Shown: positions 1 to 10,412 of the stretch, piece after piece | Position numbering within the stretch: the stretch's first letter is position 1 | How the letters are laid out: each line of letters opens with the position of its first letter | Notes under the pieces: generated by a model | What the model was told of the DNA's origin: nothing | The model's input: the letters and a program-made list of their open reading frames with translations, nothing else | Databases searched by the model: none | DNA from: Nocardiopsis ganjiahuensis DSM 45031 | GTDB taxonomy: Bacteria; Actinomycetota; Actinomycetes; Streptosporangiales; Streptosporangiaceae | Reading direction: 5' to 3' | Assembly: GCF_000341085.1 (NCBI RefSeq) | Contig: NZ_ANBA01000027.1 | Coordinates: 1 to 64,000 of the forward strand | Length of the DNA: 64,000 nt | Program-made: the position numbers and the translations under genes

Positions 1-465
1 GAACCAGTGTTCTGTCTGCTCTTCCGTGGAAGGCTTTCTGCGTTTCAGTCGCTTTCGCGACCGGCCCGCTTCGTTGTGTCTTTACTTTATCAGGTGTTCC
101 GCGCCCCGCCAAATCGGCGGTTTGTGTGAACCAGATCGGGGTAAAGCCCGTTTTGCTTTTCCCAGTCTAGCGTTTCCTTCGCGGTGTTTTCACCGCGTTG
201 TTCGCGCTGGTCTGTTCGGAGCAACTCTCTGAGTTTACATGGCCCGAGCAGTGCTCGAACCGGTGTGTTTCGGAGAGTGTCTGAAATCGAAGATCCGATC
301 ACGCTCACGGAGAACCCGCGTTCGTTTCGATCGAGAAGATCCTGACCCCCCTCGCGGCCTTGGGCCGGTCGGAGGCGACTCGGAGAACATTACCCCTCGC
401 TTCGGGGCGACGCAAACGCTTCTGAGCGTGTCCTGGATCACATCTTGACGGATCGCCTCGGGCGA
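1..465 (-). promoter_or_regulatory. Gene-free region; possible rRNA operon promoter/leader (leftward)
   Basis: No credible coding frame lies between the left edge and the sixA stop, and the base composition is clearly less GC-rich than the neighbours. On the minus strand there is a TTGGCG/TAAAGT promoter (107-112 and 84-89) with 17-bp spacing, and a weaker TAGACT -10 (164-169). Downstream toward the edge is purine-rich, GAAA-rich sequence. Serial promoters followed by such a leader, including a TGATAAAGT string, are typical of actinobacterial 16S rRNA operons. The rRNA itself would lie outside the window, so this is inference. Confidence 0.4.
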
Positions 466-969
466 TCAGTCGAGGATGCTGCCGGCGCCTGTTCCCGGGG
501 CGGCGTACAGCCACTCCACCTCGAGTTCCACGGCGGCCACGGTCGCCGGGGAGTAGGCGACCAGGGCCTCGCTCCCCACGAAGGACGCGGCCACCTGGGC
601 GACGGTCGGGTTGTGTCCGACCACCAGGACCGTGCTCGCGTCGGCGTCCACTTGGTTGACGAGCTCCAGGAGTTCGTCCGCCCCCGCGAGGTAGGCGGTC
701 TCCGCGTAGTCGATCTCCGGCCGCACGGAAGGGCCCATGGCACCCAGGACGCCGTCCAGGGTCTGGCGGGTCCGCTTGGCGGCGGAGCAGATGACGTGGT
801 CCGGCGCGTACCCCCGCTCGGAGAGCAGGCGACCGACCCGTTCGGCCTGCCTCCTCCCCTTGTCGGTGAGTTCACGGTCGTAGTCCGTGACGCCGTAGCC
901 CTCCTCGGCCTGGGCGTGGCGCATCAACAGCAGCGTCCGGCTCTTGTCCGTGCCCGTATCCGCACTCAT
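466..969 (-). CDS. sixA: SixA-like histidine phosphatase
   Basis: A 167-residue member of the histidine phosphatase (phosphoglycerate mutase-like) superfamily, close in size to SixA, which dephosphorylates phosphohistidine in two-component phosphorelays. The catalytic MRHAQ motif is at residues 16-20 (Arg17, nucleophile His18). The later catalytic histidine is in the VVGHNPTVAQ motif. No signal peptide is seen, so it is cytoplasmic. The ATG overlaps the stop of a tiny membrane-protein frame on the same strand, suggesting coupling. The substrate in actinomycetes is unknown; a small-molecule phosphatase is the alternative. Confidence 0.85.
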   Translation of the reverse strand: MSADTGTDKSRTLLLMRHAQAEEGYGVTDYDRELTDKGRRQAERVGRLLSERGYAPDHVICSAAKRTRQTLDGVLGAMGPSVRPEIDYAETAYLAGADELLELVNQVDADASTVLVVGHNPTVAQVAASFVGSEALVAYSPATVAAVELEVEWLYAAPGTGAGSILD

Positions 970-1121
970 GACGTCAACACCGTCGCGACCACGGCGAGCA
1001 GGACCATGAAGCCCACCATCGCCCCCACGATGACCAACAAACCCTTCAGTCCCGACACCGCTGCACCACTCCCCTGACCGTTGGCCTTCTCCTGGCCCGC
1101 CGACTGCTCGACCTGCGACAC
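966..1121 (-). CDS. Tiny single-TM membrane protein upstream of sixA
   Basis: A 51-residue frame starting at GTG (1119-1121): a polar Gln/Gly/Ser-rich head of about 21 residues, then one long hydrophobic helix rich in Val, Leu, Gly and Met, ending in LTS. Its TGA overlaps the ATG of sixA by 2 bases, a classic translationally coupled pair. No family is recognised. A plain Shine-Dalgarno sequence is not obvious (a G-rich stretch lies about 8 nt upstream), so the exact start is uncertain. The coupling and the good helix make it more likely real than chance. Confidence 0.5.
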   Translation of the reverse strand: MSQVEQSAGQEKANGQGSGAAVSGLKGLLVIVGAMVGFMVLLAVVATVLTS

Positions 1122-1208
1122 CAGGTTAGGTGCGCCCCCCGGGCCGGCCGCTCCGCCCCCACCGGGACTTCGTCGGCCCCACCCGGGGCACCGTCCGCCC
1201 AGACCGCG

Positions 1209-1242
1209 ACGCGGCCGCCCGGAGTGCTCCGGGCGGCCGCGT
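1209..1242. terminator. Hairpin terminator
   Basis: A near-perfect 16-bp GC stem with a 2-nt loop, downstream of hppA and upstream of the sixA pair. It fits termination of the leftward hppA transcript. Confidence 0.75.
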
Positions 1243-1309
1243 GTTCGGTTCCACGAGGGTCGGACGAAGGGACGTCATTTGCGCCCTGCGCCGTTCGGCG
1301 AGGTGGGTG

Positions 1310-3781
<2,472 letters not shown>

Positions 3782-4284
3782 TCCGTCCTCCTTGAGACGG
3801 GCACGTCCATTTCGGCCCCTCGTCGAAGGTGTGCGGAACGTTTGCCCCGTGGGCTCCGGTGCCGCGCACCGCCGTGGACGTACCGCCGTTCGGAAGGCTT
3901 CTGAACTGGCTCGACGGCACGCTTGCAGGGGTCGAAGCAGTGCCACCTTTCTGTGTGGTGCACGCCGCCCGCAGTCACACACGCGCGGACGGTGATCCGG
4001 GGATTCTACGCACGGAAAGGAATAAAGCAGAGGGCCGGTTCGGCATTTACCCAAGAGTGGTTAAAGATGTGATCTCACGGTGATCCCGGGAATCACATAA
4101 ATGCCTTTATCGACATCATCGGCCGCACATGATCTCGTATAATGCATTAATTCGATGTTAACGTTAAAGCACGCAAGCAGCACAAAAGGGGAAGTTGTCC
4201 CTTAGGCCCCAGGTTCCACACATGCCTCAGGAAGCCCTGGAGCACCAGGAGCCGAGACGCCGCCAGGGCGGCACAGACGCAGAG
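3782..4284. other. Gene-free region with an AT-rich island
   Basis: This covers the hppA upstream region and the 3' side of the DUF309 gene. About 4010-4190 is strikingly AT-rich for this genome and contains a perfect TATAAT at 4138-4143 on the plus strand, but no good -35 at 16-18 bp. No reading frame with natural composition is seen. It may hold the hppA promoter (minus strand), an unannotated small RNA, or a nucleoid-protein binding site. Confidence 0.5.
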
Positions 4285-4800
4285 CTAGGCGCCGCGCAAC
4301 CGCATCCCGGAGGGGTCGATCCCGTCACCCGAGCTCGCGCGTCCGGAGTCGAGGTCGTCGGCCAGCCCTCGGGCGAAGGCCGCCACACCGGTCACGTCCA
4401 CACCGTGCGGGGCGTCCGGGCCGAAGACCTCCACCCGGTCCGCGCCGCGCCTGAGCAGGCGGGCCGCGCCGACCCGGTTGCCGCGTTGGGCGTGGGTGAC
4501 GCCGACCGCTGTCTGCGCGAGCCCCCGCCACAGTTCCCGCTCCGGCTCGGGAGCGGACTTCCACACGGCTTCGAGCACCTCGTGCGCGGTGAAGGCGAAC
4601 CCGCCGTCGAGCAGGCGCTGCGCCTCGGCGATCCCCTCCTCCACGGTGAACACCGCGTCGTCGGGGACACGGTCGACCTCACCCGTGCTGCCGTGCAGCA
4701 TGGGGCGGCCGTAGCGGTCCCTCGGTCGCTGGTTCTGCGCCTGACCGGTCTCGTTGCGGTCGCGGACGCCGTCCGCACCGGGCCGAGGTCTCATGGTCAT
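4285..4800 (-). CDS. DUF309 domain-containing protein
   Basis: A 171-residue soluble protein with the DUF309 signature: a helical core in which FTAHEVLEAVW and WRGLAQTAVGVTHAQRGN carry the conserved His, Glu and Trp residues, resembling a small metal-site helical bundle. The N-terminus (RDRNETGQAQNQRPRDRYGR) matches the actinobacterial subgroup. No reaction is established for this family. It starts 7 nt after the stop of the EphE-like gene on the same strand, with GGTGAGG as a plausible RBS, so it is the last gene of a three-gene operon. Confidence 0.85.
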   Translation of the reverse strand: MTMRPRPGADGVRDRNETGQAQNQRPRDRYGRPMLHGSTGEVDRVPDDAVFTVEEGIAEAQRLLDGGFAFTAHEVLEAVWKSAPEPERELWRGLAQTAVGVTHAQRGNRVGAARLLRRGADRVEVFGPDAPHGVDVTGVAAFARGLADDLDSGRASSGDGIDPSGMRLRGA

Positions 4801-4807
4801 ACGTGCC

Positions 4808-5740
4808 TCACCGCCGTTCGCCGTCGTTCGCCGTCAGGTGTTCGCTGTCGAGCTCCCGCAACCACCCTACGAGAGCCGCCTCCACCTCGTGCGGGCGCTC
4901 CTCGTGCGGGAAGTGCCCGGCGCCCTGAACGGCCGCCCACCGGAACGGCCCCGAGACCAGTTTCCGCGAGGAACGGGCGGTCTCGGGCGGGCACACGGGG
5001 TCCAGGGAACCGTGCAGTTGGAGCACGGGGATCCGGACCGGCCGCCGCATCCGGTTCCCGTACCTGAATCCGTCCGCACGCCAGCGCGACCGGAAGATCC
5101 AGCGGTGGTACTCCAGGGAGCAGTGCGAGACCTTCGGGATCGAGAACGCGAGCCGGTAGCGCTCCCGCGCCTCCCGGTCCGGCCAGCCCGGGGCGGACCA
5201 CTCGTCCAGGAGCTCTCCCACACGGACACAGCCGTCGGCGAGGAGGCGGTGTTCCGGCAGGATCGGCAACTGGGCGCGGAGCATGTGCCGGACGCCCGGG
5301 CCTCCGGAGAACAGGACCCGTGCCGCACGCCGGGGGTGGGGGGCGGAGACAGCGGCCAGGGCGCGTACCCCGCCCGGGTGGTAGGCGGTCATGGTCCATC
5401 CGACGAGTCCGCCGACACCGTGGCCGACCACGACGGCGTCCGCGGCGCCGAGCGCGCGGACCAGGCTCGCCATGTCCTGGGCCAGCCCGACCAGGTCGTA
5501 GCCGCGCGGTGTCTTGTCACTGGCCCCGTAGCCGCGCAGGTCGACCGCGACGGCCCGGTAACCGGCCTCGGCCAGCCCGGTCATCTGGGCGCGCCAGGCC
5601 CACCAGAACTGGGGAAAGCCGTGCAGGAGGAGGACGAGGGGTCCCTCGCCGAGCTCGGCCACGTGGAACCGGGCGCCGGCGGCACTGACCGTCCGGTGGG
5701 TCCAGGGACCGTCGACGTAGGCGGCCGATTCGTCCAGCAC
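4808..5740 (-). CDS. EphE-like alpha/beta hydrolase lacking the usual nucleophile
   Basis: A 310-residue alpha/beta-hydrolase of the epoxide hydrolase-like group. HGFPQFWWAW (residue 40 on) forms the oxyanion-hole region, and DLRGYGASDK is conserved. The nucleophile elbow, normally GHDxGG or GHSxGG, reads GHGVGG, so residue 108 is Gly and there is no Asp or Ser to attack substrate. The acid (LHGSLDPVCPPE) and base (GAGHFPHEE) regions remain. As I recall, M. tuberculosis EphE, also next to marP, has Ala at this site, so the loss may be an ancestral trait of this lineage. It starts at GTG (5738-5740), 8 nt after the holin-X gene. It may bind rather than hydrolyse a ligand. Confidence 0.85.
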   Translation of the reverse strand: MLDESAAYVDGPWTHRTVSAAGARFHVAELGEGPLVLLLHGFPQFWWAWRAQMTGLAEAGYRAVAVDLRGYGASDKTPRGYDLVGLAQDMASLVRALGAADAVVVGHGVGGLVGWTMTAYHPGGVRALAAVSAPHPRRAARVLFSGGPGVRHMLRAQLPILPEHRLLADGCVRVGELLDEWSAPGWPDREARERYRLAFSIPKVSHCSLEYHRWIFRSRWRADGFRYGNRMRRPVRIPVLQLHGSLDPVCPPETARSSRKLVSGPFRWAAVQGAGHFPHEERPHEVEAALVGWLRELDSEHLTANDGERR

Positions 5741-5748
5741 CGGGGTGA

Positions 5749-6240
5749 CTAGCTGTGGGTGGACGCCGAAGTGTCACTGACCGCGGTAGCCCCCGCGTTG
5801 CTGCCGCTACTGGGCGGTCGGACCTCGCCGCGCAGGATCCCCATGAGGCGCGAGGTGGTGACCGCGGTGCGGGCCAGGCCCTGGCGGCGCTTCAGGTTGA
5901 TCACGGCGATCAGGATGAGGACGGCGGCGATCAGCAGGTAGAAGCCGGTGACGGTCAGGAAGGAGAGCCAGAAGGCCCACCCGAACACCTCGGCGAGGAA
6001 GAGGCCCACGGTGACCGAGAAGAGGATCAGTACGAGGTGGAGGAAGAAGGCGGCGGCCCCGAACTCCCCGAGGCTCTTGCCGATCTTGACCGCGTCAGCC
6101 TTGGCTTCGAGCTTGGCGAGCTTGATCTCGAGCCGCACGATGCGGGAGAGGTTGTCGGTGGCGTCGGAGACCAGCGCACCGATGGAACGCTCGGAATCGC
6201 TGGCAGCGCCAGGTTGGCCGGCACCCGGCTTGTCCACCAT
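5749..6240 (-). CDS. Holin-X (phage holin family/DUF1469) membrane protein
   Basis: A 163-residue protein with an amphipathic, charged N-terminal half (IVRLEIKLAKLEAKADAVK, likely coiled coil) followed by two tight hydrophobic helices and a basic turn (LKRRQGLARTA). This is the actinobacterial holin-X/DUF1469 architecture. The family is widespread on actinobacterial chromosomes and need not be phage-derived; its role is unknown. I chose ATG 6238-6240, preceded by GAAGGGAA, over upstream frame extensions. It leads the operon with the EphE-like and DUF309 genes. Confidence 0.85.
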   Translation of the reverse strand: MVDKPGAGQPGAASDSERSIGALVSDATDNLSRIVRLEIKLAKLEAKADAVKIGKSLGEFGAAAFFLHLVLILFSVTVGLFLAEVFGWAFWLSFLTVTGFYLLIAAVLILIAVINLKRRQGLARTAVTTSRLMGILRGEVRPPSSGSNAGATAVSDTSASTHS

Positions 6241-6370
6241 CGTGGAGTTCCCTTCTCTCGGTCCGTACACGTGAATGATCCTCCGCATCCTCGCACATGC
6301 CCTCCCACTCATGTCTCTCACGGCACGCAAAACAACGGGGTTCGGTTTCGTCACGCGGGTGAGCGGGAAC

Positions 6371-6435
6371 GGCGCCCCGCCCCTTCGGAAGGGGCGGGGC
6401 GCCGTGGTGTCCCCCGCCCGGACGGCGGGCGGGGG
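6371..6435. terminator. Double hairpin terminator after acs
   Basis: A 15-16 bp GC hairpin (6371-6403) is followed by a second hairpin of C5GCCCG/CGGGCG5 type (6411-6435). Both lie just downstream of the acs stop and before the holin-X operon. Confidence 0.75.
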
Positions 6436-6455
6436 ACGGTGTGGCAGGGAAAGGG

Positions 6456-8426
6456 TCAGTCGCCCCTCTTCACGGAGGGCAACTGCTTGGCGATCACGTC
6501 CATGATCGAGGAGTCGGTGAGGGTCGAGGTGTCCCCGACCGCCCGCTCCTCGGCGATGTCGCGCAGCAGGCGGCGCATGATCTTGCCCGAGCGGGTCTTG
6601 GGCAGCTCGGGCACCGCGAGGAGCCGGGTCGGCTTGGCGATGGGGCCGAGCGAGGTGCCGACGTGGTTGCGCAGTTCCTGGACCAGGTCCTCGGGGACCT
6701 CCTCCAGGCCGCCGCGCAGGATGACGAAGCCGACGATGGTCTGACCGGTCACCTTGTCGGCGGCGCCCACGACCGCGGCCTCCGCGACCTTGGGGTGGGA
6801 GACCAGCGCGGACTCCACCTCGGTGGTGGAGATGTTGTGGCCGGAGACGAGCATGACGTCATCCACGCGGCCGAGCAGCCACATGTCGCCTTCCTCGTCC
6901 TTCTTGGCGCCGTCGCCCGGGAAGTAGAGGCCCTCGAAGCGCGACCAGTAGGTGTCCTTGTAGCGCTGGTCGTCGCCCCAGATGCCGCGGAGCATGGACG
7001 GCCAGGGCTCCCGGATGACGATGAAGCCGCCGTCGCCGTCGGGGACGGAGTTGCCCTCCTCGTCCACCACGTCGGCGACGATGCCCGGGAGGGCGCGCAT
7101 CGCGGCGCCCGGCTTGCCCGCGGTGACACCGGGCAGCGGGCTGACCATGATCGCGCCGGTCTCGGTCTGCCACCAGGTGTCCACGACCGGGGCCGTCCCG
7201 CCGCCGATGTTCTCCCGGTACCACATGTAGGCCTCGGGGTTGATCGGCTCACCGACCGAGCCGATGACGCGCAGGCTCGACAGGTCGTACTTGGCGGGGA
7301 TCTCGTCACCCCACTTCATGAAGGTGCGGATCGCCGTGGGCGCCATGTAGGCGATGGTGACCTTGTACTTCTCGATGATCTCCCAGAAGCGGCCCTTGTG
7401 CGGGGTGTCCGGGGTGCCCTCGTACATGACGACGGTCGCCGCGTTGGAGAGCGGCCCGTAGACGATGTAGGAGTGGCCGGTCACCCAGCCGATGTCGGCG
7501 GCGCACCAGTAGACGTCGGTCTCCGGCTTGAGGTCGAAGACCGCCCAGTGGGTGTAGGAGGCCTGCGTGAGGTAGCCGCCGGTGGTGTGCAGGATGCCCT
7601 TGGGCTTGGCCGTGGTTCCGCTGGTGTACATGATGTACAGCGGGTCCTCGGCGTCGTGGCCCTCGGGGGTGTGCTCGGTGCTGGCGGTGTCGACGACGTC
7701 GTGCCACCACACGTCGCGGTCGGTCCACTCGACGTCCTGGCCGGTGCGGCGGACGACGAGGACGTTCTCGACCGCGGGGCGGTCCGCGACGGCGCCGTCG
7801 ACGGCGGGCTTGAGGGCGCTGGGCTTGCCGCGCCGGTAGCCGCCGTCCGCCGTGATGACGAGCTTGGCCTGGCTGTCGTCCAGGCGCTGGCCGAGGGCGT
7901 CCACGGAGAAGCCGCCGAAGACGACCATGTGCACGGCGCCGATGCGGGCGCAGGCGAGCATGGCGACGACGGTCTCGGGGATCATCGGCATGTAGATGGC
8001 GACGCGGTCGCCCTTGGCCACGCCCAGCGAGGTGAGGGCGTTGGCGGCCTGGGAGACCTGGTCCTTGAGCTCGGCGTAGGTGATGCTGCGGCTGTCGCCG
8101 GGCTCGCCCTCCCACTGGAGGGCCACGCGGTCACCGACACCGGCCGCGACGTGCCGGTCCACGCAGTTCACGGAGGCGTTGATCTTGCCGCCGACGAACC
8201 ACTTGGCGTAGGGCGGGTTCCAGTCCAGGACCGTGTCCCAGGGCTGCTCCCACTGGAGCCTCCGGGCCTGCTCCTCCCAGAAGCCGAGGCGGTCCTGCGC
8301 CGCGGTGTCATAGGCGTCCGCCTTGACGTTGGCGTTCGCGGCGAGGTCCGCGGGCGGCGGGAAGCTTCGGGTCTCGTGGAGAAGGTTGGACAGTGTCTCC
8401 TGGCTCGGGGGAGTGCTGTCGGCCAC
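6456..8426 (-). CDS. acs: Acetyl-CoA synthetase
   Basis: AMP-forming acetate:CoA ligase of 656 residues, the usual length. The P-loop-like A3 motif YTSGTTAKPKG, the A5 region around VDTWWQTETGAIM and the C-terminal TRSGKIMRRLL are all present. The Lys in that last motif (about residue 615) is the lysine acetylated by Pat-type enzymes to switch the enzyme off. It activates acetate for central metabolism. It starts at GTG (8424-8426) behind AAGGAG. It is monocistronic, with its own double terminator, and divergent from the Fic-like gene. Confidence 0.97.
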   Translation of the reverse strand: MADSTPPSQETLSNLLHETRSFPPPADLAANANVKADAYDTAAQDRLGFWEEQARRLQWEQPWDTVLDWNPPYAKWFVGGKINASVNCVDRHVAAGVGDRVALQWEGEPGDSRSITYAELKDQVSQAANALTSLGVAKGDRVAIYMPMIPETVVAMLACARIGAVHMVVFGGFSVDALGQRLDDSQAKLVITADGGYRRGKPSALKPAVDGAVADRPAVENVLVVRRTGQDVEWTDRDVWWHDVVDTASTEHTPEGHDAEDPLYIMYTSGTTAKPKGILHTTGGYLTQASYTHWAVFDLKPETDVYWCAADIGWVTGHSYIVYGPLSNAATVVMYEGTPDTPHKGRFWEIIEKYKVTIAYMAPTAIRTFMKWGDEIPAKYDLSSLRVIGSVGEPINPEAYMWYRENIGGGTAPVVDTWWQTETGAIMVSPLPGVTAGKPGAAMRALPGIVADVVDEEGNSVPDGDGGFIVIREPWPSMLRGIWGDDQRYKDTYWSRFEGLYFPGDGAKKDEEGDMWLLGRVDDVMLVSGHNISTTEVESALVSHPKVAEAAVVGAADKVTGQTIVGFVILRGGLEEVPEDLVQELRNHVGTSLGPIAKPTRLLAVPELPKTRSGKIMRRLLRDIAEERAVGDTSTLTDSSIMDVIAKQLPSVKRGD

Positions 8427-8615
8427 TGTGATTCTCCTTACGTTGACGATAAGTCCAATTAATCATGTGGTCCATACCGCGTGAACAGGCGGGGCGACGT
8501 CCATCGGCAGTGGGGGCCGGGCACGCGACGAACGGTCGGTGAACGGTCGCCGGTCCGCGACGAGCGGTCCCGTAGTGCCCGGCACGGCAGTGGAGCACAC
8601 GGTGTTACCGACGCG

Positions 8616-8621
8616 TAGTGT
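8616..8621 (+). promoter_or_regulatory. -10 box of a leaderless promoter (Fic-like gene)
   Basis: TAGTGT lies 8 nt before the GTG at 8630 and there is no Shine-Dalgarno sequence in between, so the mRNA should start at or near the start codon. Confidence 0.55.
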
Positions 8622-8629
8622 TGTTTTTC

Positions 8630-9442
8630 GTGAGCGAATCGACTTCTGCCTCCCTGTCCGACCCACTCTTCCGGATCGCCGAACTGCCGGGGGTGAGCGA
8701 CGCGGTCGAAGAGACGCGGACCCTGGTCGACCGGCTGCTGGGGCACCGCATCCTGCGCCGCCGGAGCAGCGACGTGTCCATGGAGTCCTCGCTGCGCGGC
8801 GCGTGTGCGTCGGCCGCGCTCGAGGGCGCCGAGGTCTCGATGGACGAGATCCGTGACGGGCACGTGTACGACACCCGGATCAAGGGCGCGCTGCGCATCG
8901 GCGGCGAGCTGGGCACCCTGGTGGACACCTGGCCCCGGACACCCCGGCAGGCGCTGGCGCGGCTGCACACCCTGGCCGCGGCCGACGCCGTGGCCGAGGA
9001 CGCTCTGGGCCGCCCGCGGCTGGAGGGCGAGCGGGTCGAGGACCCCCTCGAGCTCGGCCCCGCGCCGAGCGCCGCCGCGGCCACTGCCCGGCTGGAGGGC
9101 CTGTACGCGCTCCTGGGCTCGCGGACGAAGGTCCCCGCCCTGGTGACCTCGGCGCTGGTCCACGGCGAGCTGATGGCGATCCGGCCGTTCGGCTGGGGAG
9201 ACGGGCTCGTGGCGCGCGCCGCCGAGCGGCTGACGCTGGTCGAGCGCGGCCTGGACCCCAAGTCCCTGGTCACCTCCGAGCTCGGGCACCAGACTCTGAA
9301 GGACGAGTACGGCCCGGCCCTGCGCGGGTACATGGCCGGCACCCCCGAGGGCGTGGCCGAGTGGGTTGTGTACTGCTGCCGCGCGGTCCGGGCGGGCGCA
9401 CAGGACTCGTTGGCCACGTGCGAGGCGCTCAAGCGCGGCTGA
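8630..9442 (+). CDS. Fic-like conserved protein (no clear catalytic motif)
   Basis: A 270-residue conserved actinobacterial protein often annotated as oxidoreductase or Fic-family. The region VTSALVHGELMAIRPFGWGDG followed by ARAAERL resembles the Fic core, where HxFx(D/E)GNGR would sit, but here it reads RPFGWGDGLVAR, so the catalytic His is absent and AMPylation is unlikely by sequence. The paired position next to acs and upstream of the ssd/tad cluster is conserved in related genomes, as I recall. I choose GTG 8630 because of the leaderless promoter. It is followed by a strong terminator at 9621-9652. Confidence 0.75.
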   Translation: MSESTSASLSDPLFRIAELPGVSDAVEETRTLVDRLLGHRILRRRSSDVSMESSLRGACASAALEGAEVSMDEIRDGHVYDTRIKGALRIGGELGTLVDTWPRTPRQALARLHTLAAADAVAEDALGRPRLEGERVEDPLELGPAPSAAAATARLEGLYALLGSRTKVPALVTSALVHGELMAIRPFGWGDGLVARAAERLTLVERGLDPKSLVTSELGHQTLKDEYGPALRGYMAGTPEGVAEWVVYCCRAVRAGAQDSLATCEALKRG

Positions 9443-10412
9443 TCAGGGCGGACCACTCCGGACGGGTCGACCGGGTTCGACTGGTTCGGAGAAAAACTCC
9501 CAGGCCTGCGAAGTAGTTTATTTACTAACAAGTAGCCAGCCGGATGCATATCATTTCGATCACACTTGATCGTTCGCGAATGTTTCCCGATTGCTTCGCG
9601 CCTGTGCACATGCATGGCGAACGGCGCCTCGGACCTTGGTCCGGGGCGCCGTTTCCGACCCACAGGAGCGGGTTAGCAAGCGTCACTATCTCTAGTCCGA
9701 CCTGGTGGAAGTCGGTTCCATCAGCCCTGGACAGGCCCTATGGGGCCCAGTGGAGCGTGGGTTCCCGTCCTCTGTGTCGGGGTGGGTCTCAAGCCACCTG
9801 CTGCTTTCCTTTGTACGCCGGGGACCCTTCTCCGAAAAGGTGGTTGACCGAAGTTTTTCTGTTGGATTCCCGAACCCATACACAGCGTCGCGTGGTAGCG
9901 TCTGTTCTGGAGTTGAGCGAAGGACCGACAGCGTCGGGCCAAATCCCCGGGTTACCCGGCCTTTATGGGCACAGACCGCCAATGCGGACATTGTGCCGAA
10001 GGAACGGAACAGCCATCGTTCTTCGCGGGAAGTGCGAACTCGAGCGCCCCACACGGGGCGAGTACGGGATCGGACGACCGCTCCCGACGAACCTCTCCCA
10101 GGAGAGCGGACTCCGGCCTGTCCCCCCGAGGCCGGAACCGGTCGGCCCCCAGTTCCCCCCTGCGGGGTCCGTCCGACGCCATCCGCTCCGTCTCGCCTGA
10201 CGGGCTGGGACACACGACAGCCCCCGTACGTGTGTCCCGCCCGCCGGGTGGGCCGCTCCGCCCCCTTTCTCGTCTCTGTTCCTCGTGCCTGCGCGGTGTC
10301 CGCCCCCGCCGAGCCGACGGAGTTATCCACAGATCGGAAATGGTGGCTTCCGCCGCGCCCCCGGTTCGGCGAGGGTCGGAAGGGAAGGTTCCCGCCCTCC
10401 CCGGAAGGTCCG
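9443..10412. other. Long gene-free region upstream of ssd
   Basis: Nearly 1 kb without a convincing gene. Long open frames cross it but translate to Arg/Pro/Ser-rich text without domain character. It includes a terminator (9621-9652), an AT-rich patch (about 9510-9590) and a DnaA-box-like TTATCCACA at 10323-10331. Relatives usually carry a HAD-family phosphatase gene between the Fic-like gene and ssd; I see no remnant of it here. Confidence 0.6.
9621..9652. terminator. Hairpin terminator
   Basis: A GC-rich stem of about 14 bp with a short loop, downstream of the Fic-like gene. Confidence 0.75.

Noticed and set aside
6441..8462. Plus-strand 673-residue open frame antiparallel to acs
   Set aside because: Composition is a GC-shadow (Val/Gly/Asp/His runs) and acs motifs on the other strand are complete.
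8605..9663. Minus-strand 352-residue frame over the Fic-like gene
   Set aside because: Ser/Arg/Pro shadow; the plus-strand protein has conserved segments.
10323..10331. Single TTATCCACA as an origin or DnaA target
   Set aside because: A lone box gives no cluster; noted only within the gene-free region.
9705..10412. N-terminal extension of ssd by about 236 residues
   Set aside because: The translated text is Arg/Pro/Ser-rich without domain features, and a good RBS-ATG exists at 10413.
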